The notes under the pieces were generated by a model. It saw only the letters and a program-made list of their open reading frames with translations. It was not told where the DNA came from and made no database searches. Source: Lactovum sp047974165 (GTDB lineage: Bacteria > Bacillota > Bacilli > Lactobacillales > Streptococcaceae). Taken from it: a DNA stretch of 64,000 nucleotides. This document shows positions 58,715 to 64,000 of the stretch, piece by piece (the stretch's first letter is position 1; every line of letters begins with the position of its first letter). The stretch lies in NCBI GenBank assembly GCA_047974165.1, contig JBKECB010000070.1, positions 1 to 64,000 on the forward strand, read 5' to 3'. A program made the translations under genes and the position numbers.

Positions 58715-59764
58715 TTATGATTCAAAAAGAATCGCTTCATTTGACTCAGAAGATTTCCAAGCTGCTTCCATCACAGATAACACTCGACGAACTTCTGATA
58801 TTTTTATTTTTGATTCTGCTCGCTTATTTAGCACATCATCTACATTACGATAAAAGTCTAGCCAATCAGTTTGAATTTCAGGTAGAACTTCTTCAACAAT
58901 GCCGCCTGGAGGTACTGGTGCAAACTGTCGAGTAGGTCCAGCTTCAGTTTCAGTAATCTGAGGAGGTAATTTTTTTAACATCTTTCCTGTACGATAAATA
59001 CTACCATCACAAGCAAAGCTTTTTACAATCATTGTTCCCTTATCTGCAGCAACTAACCAGCGAGGTTGATAATCTAAAATATAAGTTGATAGTTCAATAT
59101 GAGCAGTAATTCCATTATCCATTTTCAAGATAATTTTAAAGTAATCATCCACCTCTTCATGGAGAACATTTTTTATATCTGCATAAATAGAATTAATTTT
59201 TACTTCTGGCATCATAAATAAAATCTGGTCAATAAGGTGAACACCCCAATCATAAATCATTCCTCCTCCATATTTCTTATAAAGGTGCCATTCATGCATA
59301 TAGCCATTTCCAGAATGGAGTTTTGATTCTATCGTAAATATATCACCTAATAATTTTTCATCATAAGCTTTTTTTACCATCAGCATGTCTCTATCCCAGC
59401 GTCTATTTTGATGAGAGGTAAAGAAGACATTTGCTTTTTTACAAGCCGCTTCCATCTCATCTAGCTCAGCAACATTTAAGGCTGCTGGTTTTTCTGTGAT
59501 GACATTTTTTCCCGCTTCAGCTGCAAGAATACACATTTCTTTGTGCAAGTGATTAGGCACTGTCAATATGACAGTATTAACTTCTTCATTTTCTAGTAAC
59601 GCTTCTGCAGTTTGATATACTTGATAGCCTTTTTCTACTGCTTCTTGTCGCTTTAGTTCATCATTATCACAAACAGCTACAATTTCAACATCTGCTCTGG
59701 GTGCATTTTCAGCATGCCATTTCCCCATCCCACCAAAGCCAATTATTCCAAGCTTTATTTTCAT
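58715..59764 (-). CDS. Gfo/Idh/MocA-family oxidoreductase 2
   Basis: This second, divergent dehydrogenase has 349 residues: LGIIGFGGMGKWHAENAP (5-22), VITEKPAALNVAELDEM (about 90-106) and GGGMIYDWGVHLIDQILFMM. The EKP and the D..V/G-H motifs are intact. Two such enzymes in one operon suggest a redox-neutral route: one oxidises the glycoside at C3 and the other reduces the released keto sugar or regenerates the cofactor (inference). It lies 22 bases from its neighbours, in the same operon. Confidence 0.78.
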   Translation of the reverse strand: MKIKLGIIGFGGMGKWHAENAPRADVEIVAVCDNDELKRQEAVEKGYQVYQTAEALLENEEVNTVILTVPNHLHKEMCILAAEAGKNVITEKPAALNVAELDEMEAACKKANVFFTSHQNRRWDRDMLMVKKAYDEKLLGDIFTIESKLHSGNGYMHEWHLYKKYGGGMIYDWGVHLIDQILFMMPEVKINSIYADIKNVLHEEVDDYFKIILKMDNGITAHIELSTYILDYQPRWLVAADKGTMIVKSFACDGSIYRTGKMLKKLPPQITETEAGPTRQFAPVPPGGIVEEVLPEIQTDWLDFYRNVDDVLNKRAESKIKISEVRRVLSVMEAAWKSSESNEAILFES

Positions 59765-59773
59765 TTTGTCTCC

Positions 59774-60688
59774 TTAAATCACAAAGTTTCGTAAGTATTT
59801 TGCTGATAATTTAACTGATTTTTTCACATCCTCATAATCTTTTTCAAAAGATTTATCCTCTACTTCAATACAGCTATGACCTTGATAAGCAATATCTGTC
59901 AAGGCTGAAACATACTTGCCCCAGTCTACTTCTCCAAGACCTGGAAGCTTAGGACTCATATACTCTAGCGGTGTTGCCATGATACCTACATCTGCAAGCT
60001 TATCTTGATAAATCTTAATATCTTTATAGTGAACATGAAAAATCTTTTCTTTAAACTCATATAAAGGCTTGATATAGTCAATCTTCTGCCAGATAAAGTG
60101 TGAGGGGTCATAATTTAAGCCAAAATTCGGACTATCAATAATCTTAAATACTTGGCGCCAAATGCTAGGTGTCGTCATCAGATTTTGCCCACCTGGCCAC
60201 TCATCTGATGTAAAGAGCATTGGGCAGTTTTCAATCGCAATCTTGACTGATTTTTCTTCTGCATAGTGGATAATATCTGGCCAAACTTCTTTTACTAAGT
60301 TTAAGTTTTCAGTCACTGTTTTTTTAGGATCACGCCCTAAGAAAGTTGTGACCATATTTACTCCTAGTAAGGCACTGGCATCAATCAAGCTATAAATGTG
60401 ATCAATCACCTCTTTACGCTTTTCTAAATCTGGATCTAGTGGGTTAGGATAATAGCCTAAAGATGAAATTTCTACATTTCTCTCCTTACAATAAGATAAA
60501 ATTTCCTTAGCTTTTTCTTCTGTTAGGTTTTTAGCATCAATATGAGAAACACCTGCATAACGCCGTTCTACTTTTCCTTGTGGCCAGCAAGCAACTTCCA
60601 CACAATCTAAATTATTTTCAGCCACAATATCAATCATTTCTTTAAAGTTACTTTGATCAAAAATAGCACTGACAACTCCTAATTTCAT
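59774..60688 (-). CDS. Sugar phosphate isomerase/epimerase-like TIM barrel protein
   Basis: The 304-residue protein has the metal-site sequence typical of this superfamily: IAIENCPMLF (Glu), NYDPSHFIW (Asp, His), IFHVHYKDIKI (His) and SCIEVEDKSFEKDY (Glu). It resembles enzymes acting on keto-sugars or inositols and is only distantly like the operon's last gene. As first gene of the operon it may process the sugar released after C-C cleavage (inference). AAAAGGAG precedes the ATG. Confidence 0.75.
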   Translation of the reverse strand: MKLGVVSAIFDQSNFKEMIDIVAENNLDCVEVACWPQGKVERRYAGVSHIDAKNLTEEKAKEILSYCKERNVEISSLGYYPNPLDPDLEKRKEVIDHIYSLIDASALLGVNMVTTFLGRDPKKTVTENLNLVKEVWPDIIHYAEEKSVKIAIENCPMLFTSDEWPGGQNLMTTPSIWRQVFKIIDSPNFGLNYDPSHFIWQKIDYIKPLYEFKEKIFHVHYKDIKIYQDKLADVGIMATPLEYMSPKLPGLGEVDWGKYVSALTDIAYQGHSCIEVEDKSFEKDYEDVKKSVKLSAKYLRNFVI

Positions 60689-60717
60689 GTTTTACTCCTT
60701 TTTATTTTGATATTTAA

Positions 60718-60777
60718 ATTATAAAAGAATAAAAAAAAATAACTTCTTCAATTTCTATTCAAAAACTGATTCAAAAA
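60718..60777 (-). promoter_or_regulatory. Promoter and direct-repeat operator of the C-glycoside-type operon
   Basis: Minus-strand TATAAT (plus 60718-60723) lies 29 bases before the start codon and has no good -35, as expected of an activator-dependent promoter. Upstream, the 9-mer ATTCAAAAA occurs twice (60757-60765 and 60769-60777) separated by CTG, a 12-base period. AraC-type activators bind direct repeats in this position. The AraC-GH39 gene next door is the obvious candidate. Confidence 0.55.
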
Positions 60778-60816
60778 TGACTTCTTTATACAATAAAAGT
60801 TAACTAAAAATAAAAA

Positions 60817-60845
60817 GATCAAAAATAACCATCCTATTTTTGACC
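60817..60845 (-). terminator. Terminator of the second AraC-GH39 gene
   Basis: GATCAAAAATA and TATTTTTGACC pair around a short loop (60817-60845), and the minus strand runs into TTTTTATTTTT. It overlaps the stop codon at 60834 and separates the regulator gene from the operon it probably controls. Confidence 0.8.
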
Positions 60846-63251
60846 TTTTATATATCGGATTTTAACCAACATAATTTCATTAGCTTCAAGCAAAAATTTT
60901 AATTTTAACTTCTCATCCTTCACATTTACCTTTTGAATAGTTAACTTTGGATTACATTGATTTTTTAAGTATTTAACATCATTTGATGAAAGTTCTTGGT
61001 GAAAGTCAAGCTCACTCCAAATATCTAAAACACTCCCGTAATGTCGATTTACCCTTTGTATTTTGATTTGATATTCTCCATTTTTTACATCCTCTAGATC
61101 AATATCCATCTCAAGTGAACTTAAATCTTCAAAATATTTCCAACTATTTTTTTTATCGATTTTTTCTTCTTCAGTATAGTAGTAATTATAATTCAAATCC
61201 TTTTGATTATGCATTACAATAGCATAAGAATCTTGACAATCTGTCGTAATAATATGCCCTGAACTTTTTCCAATAAAATAAGATTTCAGCTGACTCAAAA
61301 ATAAATAAGCAAAAGCAGTGGGCTTAAAAATACTATCCTTACTGAGTAAACCTGTCCCACCATATAATAAATGATAAGAGTCATGATACTCTGAAATATA
61401 ATCACTGGCTAAAAAGTAACTTAACAGCTCTACTTTCCCATAAACTTCTATAATATTTTTTATTAAATAAGCTGCTTTAAAACAAGTATCATTAATATAA
61501 TTTCTATCCGAAATCGTCAAGTTCCACTCTGTCACATACAGATTTACATCTACAATTTCTAGTTCCTCTAAGTCTCCTTTTATTTTTTCAACTGCATGCA
61601 GCAAACAGGAACGGTCAGTACTACGTTTAGAATACTTTTCTTGCTCAATCTCACCACGAATATAAGCATAATTCATCACAGATATAAAATCAGGAAAATA
61701 AGCTTGTTTTTTCCAAGCTTCCAAAAAATCTTTATTTAAATTCAATGTATAGCCCGTTTGTATGCCACATCCCCCAACTTTAATATCTTGATTATAGTTA
61801 CGAATGATAGCATAACTGGTATTAAAAAGATGAAAATAATCTTGAATTGATTTTTGAGTCCCTAAATTCCATTCATCATACCATAATTCCAATCGCCAGT
61901 CACTAATTTCTTTATCCCCATATCGCCTGACAATATGTTTCATAAAATGATTCATGACACGCTCCCAATGGTGCCTTCTAACATCAACATTTTCATTGTC
62001 TTCAAACAGGAGTGTAGATTGTACACTTTCATGAATTCGCTTGGGTTTATAAGTTAGTTCAATATGTGCTTTTATTTCATTTGAAACTAAAAAATCCAGT
62101 ACTGCATCTAACTTTGAAAAATTATACTCCCCTTCTTCCGCATAAATATCTATTAATAATTTTTTTGAAAAAATATTCCAAAATCTCAGGTATTTAAATT
62201 TTAAATTTCTTTTTAGTAAAAGTACATGTTCTTGTAGTTCTGATTGTAGCAAATCTGAAGCTTCACCAATATTAATCATATCTTGCCAAAAGGGCATTAA
62301 CTCTGTTACTTGATGAGAAGAGTAACTATATTTACTTTCAATTAAAGGCAGCTCATTTTCAGTCATTTTTTCATGCTCTATAAAGTAAGTCTCTAATTGC
62401 TGATTAATTATAGCCAAGTTACCTTTTTCTTCTTCAAGGGAGGTCTGAGCATTACTTTTACGAATAGCTGAAGGACTTTTTCCATATTCTTCCTTAAAAA
62501 CCTTATTAAATCTTGCTAATGAAGAAAAGCCACTATCATAAGCAATACGAGTAATAGAACTCTCTGTAAACAAAAGTTCATCAATGGCATAATATAAACG
62601 CACATGATTAATATATTTTGCAAATGTCATGCCATAATTTTTCTTAAAAAAACGTGAAAGATAGGCACTTGAGAGATATAAATCTTTAGATAAGTCTTGC
62701 AAACTAATAGATTGATTGTAATTTGCCCAGATATAGCTGTTAATTTTATTTAAACGTTCCTGAAATTTATCCTTATCTTCTGACTTTTCTTTATCAATAG
62801 ACCGCACTAAGAAATGCATCGTCAGTACATCCATCATCTGATAGCAGAGTGAAATATAATAAAAACTTGCTACTCCACCCTCACCATGCAGATAATGCTT
62901 CAATAACTTTCTTATAATTTCTTTTAAGCGTTGAATTTCTTGACTTTCATCCATTGTCGAATCACACCAAAACATAAACTCAGTACTTTTTAATACATCA
63001 CTGACCAGTTCATAAGCAATCAAAAACTGAACATAAAGGACACCTTCTGTTACTCTTAGCTCGTGCTGCTTATTGGGATTGATTACATAAAGATTTTCTG
63101 CTTCTAGAGAAATTACTTGATTTTCCATAAAAATATCAAGCTTTCCATTTAGGACATAAAGTAACTCTATATCTTGATGAAAATGCTTCTTTTCTTTGAC
63201 TTCATTAAATAACTGCAAGCGAATTTTTTCCTTTGTAGGATATCGGTTCAT
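60834..63251 (-). CDS. AraC regulator fused to a GH39-like domain (copy 2)
   Basis: The 805-residue paralogue of the 47677-50028 product has a cupin (about 15-90 with HFHQDIELLYVLNGKLDI), AraC double HTH (about 180-280 with SISLQDLSKDLYLSSAYLSR and DSGFSSLARFNKVFKEEYGK), and a GH39-like C-terminal domain with the nucleophile motif YVTEWNLTISDRN. The acid/base region reads LELWYDEWN rather than E.WNEP, so activity is doubtful. It sits directly upstream of the C-glycoside-type operon, whose promoter has direct repeats. The start codon overlaps the preceding stop (ATGA). Confidence 0.82.
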   Translation of the reverse strand: MNRYPTKEKIRLQLFNEVKEKKHFHQDIELLYVLNGKLDIFMENQVISLEAENLYVINPNKQHELRVTEGVLYVQFLIAYELVSDVLKSTEFMFWCDSTMDESQEIQRLKEIIRKLLKHYLHGEGGVASFYYISLCYQMMDVLTMHFLVRSIDKEKSEDKDKFQERLNKINSYIWANYNQSISLQDLSKDLYLSSAYLSRFFKKNYGMTFAKYINHVRLYYAIDELLFTESSITRIAYDSGFSSLARFNKVFKEEYGKSPSAIRKSNAQTSLEEEKGNLAIINQQLETYFIEHEKMTENELPLIESKYSYSSHQVTELMPFWQDMINIGEASDLLQSELQEHVLLLKRNLKFKYLRFWNIFSKKLLIDIYAEEGEYNFSKLDAVLDFLVSNEIKAHIELTYKPKRIHESVQSTLLFEDNENVDVRRHHWERVMNHFMKHIVRRYGDKEISDWRLELWYDEWNLGTQKSIQDYFHLFNTSYAIIRNYNQDIKVGGCGIQTGYTLNLNKDFLEAWKKQAYFPDFISVMNYAYIRGEIEQEKYSKRSTDRSCLLHAVEKIKGDLEELEIVDVNLYVTEWNLTISDRNYINDTCFKAAYLIKNIIEVYGKVELLSYFLASDYISEYHDSYHLLYGGTGLLSKDSIFKPTAFAYLFLSQLKSYFIGKSSGHIITTDCQDSYAIVMHNQKDLNYNYYYTEEEKIDKKNSWKYFEDLSSLEMDIDLEDVKNGEYQIKIQRVNRHYGSVLDIWSELDFHQELSSNDVKYLKNQCNPKLTIQKVNVKDEKLKLKFLLEANEIMLVKIRYIKGQK

Positions 63252-64000
63252 CGACTCACCTTTCCATAATAAATCTCTCTTAAATCTTCACTATATTCAC
63301 CTATTTCTTGATAGACAAAAAGAGGGGGGAGAAAAATCTCACCTCCCTGCTTTCCATCTTTAATACAATCCAGCAAGATAAGATTTGCAGATTCTTTTAG
63401 CTTTGGATAAACAAACTGAATACGTTTAGGCTGAAGATGATAGTACTGTAAATTCTCCATTAACTCAAAAAAACGATCGGGACGATGGACCAAGCAAAAA
63501 TGCCCTCCTGGCTTTAATAATTGCTGAGCAATTTGACAAATTTCTTCAAATTTTATCATCAATTCATGTCGGGCAATCGTCAGTGTTGATTTCTCATTTT
63601 GCTGCTTTACTTCCGAAACTTTAAAATAAGGAGGATTACAAAGAATCAAATCAACCGTTGAAGCTTTAAGATAATTTTTACTATTTTTTAAATCATCAGC
63701 AATTACCTCAATCTGAGATTCAAGATGATTCAAAGCCACTGAACGTTGAGTCATATCAGCTAAAGTTTTTTGAATTTCAATCGCCTTTATCTGCGCCTGA
63801 CTATCAGCACTTGCCATCAAGGCCACAGCTCCATTACCTGAGCAAAAATCTACAATCAAGCCTTTTTTAGGAATACGAGGAAACTTTGCAAGTAGCACAG
63901 CGTCCATTCCAAAAGAAAAAAACTCTGATGACTGAATAATCTTCAAATCTTCATTGATTAGCTGATCAATACGCTCATTTTCTCTTAATTTTTCTAGCAT
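63248..64000 (-). CDS. tRNA1(Val) adenine-37 N6-methyltransferase-like protein
   Basis: This 250-residue class I SAM-dependent methyltransferase shows IIQSSEFFSFGMDAVLLAKF (23-42), the SAM loop IVDFCSGNGAVALMA (about 49-63) and the catalytic NPPY in DLILCNPPYFKVSE (about 117-130). This is the YfiC/TrmN6 family (YabB in Bacillus). The ATG is the last codon of the window, so the ribosome site is not visible, but the start agrees with the family's usual N-terminus. Its stop overlaps the AraC-GH39 start, coupling a core gene to an accessory regulator. Confidence 0.88.
   Translation of the reverse strand: MLEKLRENERIDQLINEDLKIIQSSEFFSFGMDAVLLAKFPRIPKKGLIVDFCSGNGAVALMASADSQAQIKAIEIQKTLADMTQRSVALNHLESQIEVIADDLKNSKNYLKASTVDLILCNPPYFKVSEVKQQNEKSTLTIARHELMIKFEEICQIAQQLLKPGGHFCLVHRPDRFFELMENLQYYHLQPKRIQFVYPKLKESANLILLDCIKDGKQGGEIFLPPLFVYQEIGEYSEDLREIYYGKVSR

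Noticed and set aside
1..64000. CRISPR arrays, tRNA or rRNA genes, prophage
   Set aside because: No regularly spaced repeats, no CCA-ended cloverleaf sequences, no rRNA-like stretches and no phage structural genes were seen on either strand.

Overview
The window looks like chromosome from a low-GC Gram-positive bacterium of the Streptococcaceae, most likely Lactococcus or a close relative such as Lactovum. The evidence is the AT-rich sequence, strong AGGAGG-type ribosome sites, TTGACA/TATAAT promoters, a 262-residue CodY, the codY-gatC-gatA-gatB order, a galM-galK-galT operon, an AraC-type xylose regulator, rlmH next to htrA, and a bgsA/cpoA-like plus bgsB-like glycolipid synthase pair. No rRNA, tRNA, CRISPR or intact insertion sequence was found.

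Layout. 1-1900 holds no intact gene, only remnants of at least four decayed genes. 1905-7560 is core: mgsA, a two-gene unit of a stand-alone ATP-cone protein (apparently leaderless mRNA) and a helix-turn-helix/coiled-coil protein, gatCAB and codY with CodY boxes in its own promoter. 7593-25763 is a sugar block: xylAB with divergent xylR; araBDA with a CUT2 sugar ABC transporter; araR; galMKT; an RpiR regulator. AraR and CcpA sites are visible in the araB promoter. 25827-29365 has a GtfA/GtfB-like glycosyltransferase pair and an orphan YwqK-like repeat protein.

30081-33535 is a small membrane-peptide locus. It holds a short two-cysteine peptide gene with a one-base frame break, an ABC ATPase and permease, a small membrane protein, a HEYLH intramembrane-type metalloprotease and a thioredoxin-like CPWC protein. 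It looks like an undescribed peptide (bacteriocin-like) maturation and export cluster. 33750-36618 is a tandem triplet of GT2 glycosyltransferases. A short UvrA-like ABC protein, rlmH and htrA follow, with a cluster of DnaA-box-like sequences between rlmH and htrA. Then come two glycolipid synthases, YkuJ, and a TetR-controlled ABC exporter with two ATPases, one permease carrying three internal repeats, and a 42-bp operator. An IS3-type transposase tail ends that block.

47677-63251 is the most interesting part: an accessory glycoside locus bounded by two paralogous regulators that fuse an AraC-type DNA-binding domain to a GH39-like glycosidase domain. It contains a 6-phospho-beta-glucosidase, two PTS EIIBC proteins, a separate EIIA, a histidine phosphatase, and a five-gene operon. 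That operon encodes two TIM-barrel sugar isomerase/epimerase-like proteins, two Gfo/Idh/MocA oxidoreductases and a DUF6379-like small protein. This is the composition of known C-glycoside deglycosylation operons (oxidise the sugar at C3, then cleave the C-C glycosidic bond). The window ends with a tRNA methyltransferase gene whose stop overlaps the start of the second regulator.

Functions were assigned by reading the translations for motifs and recalled family features. No database search was run.
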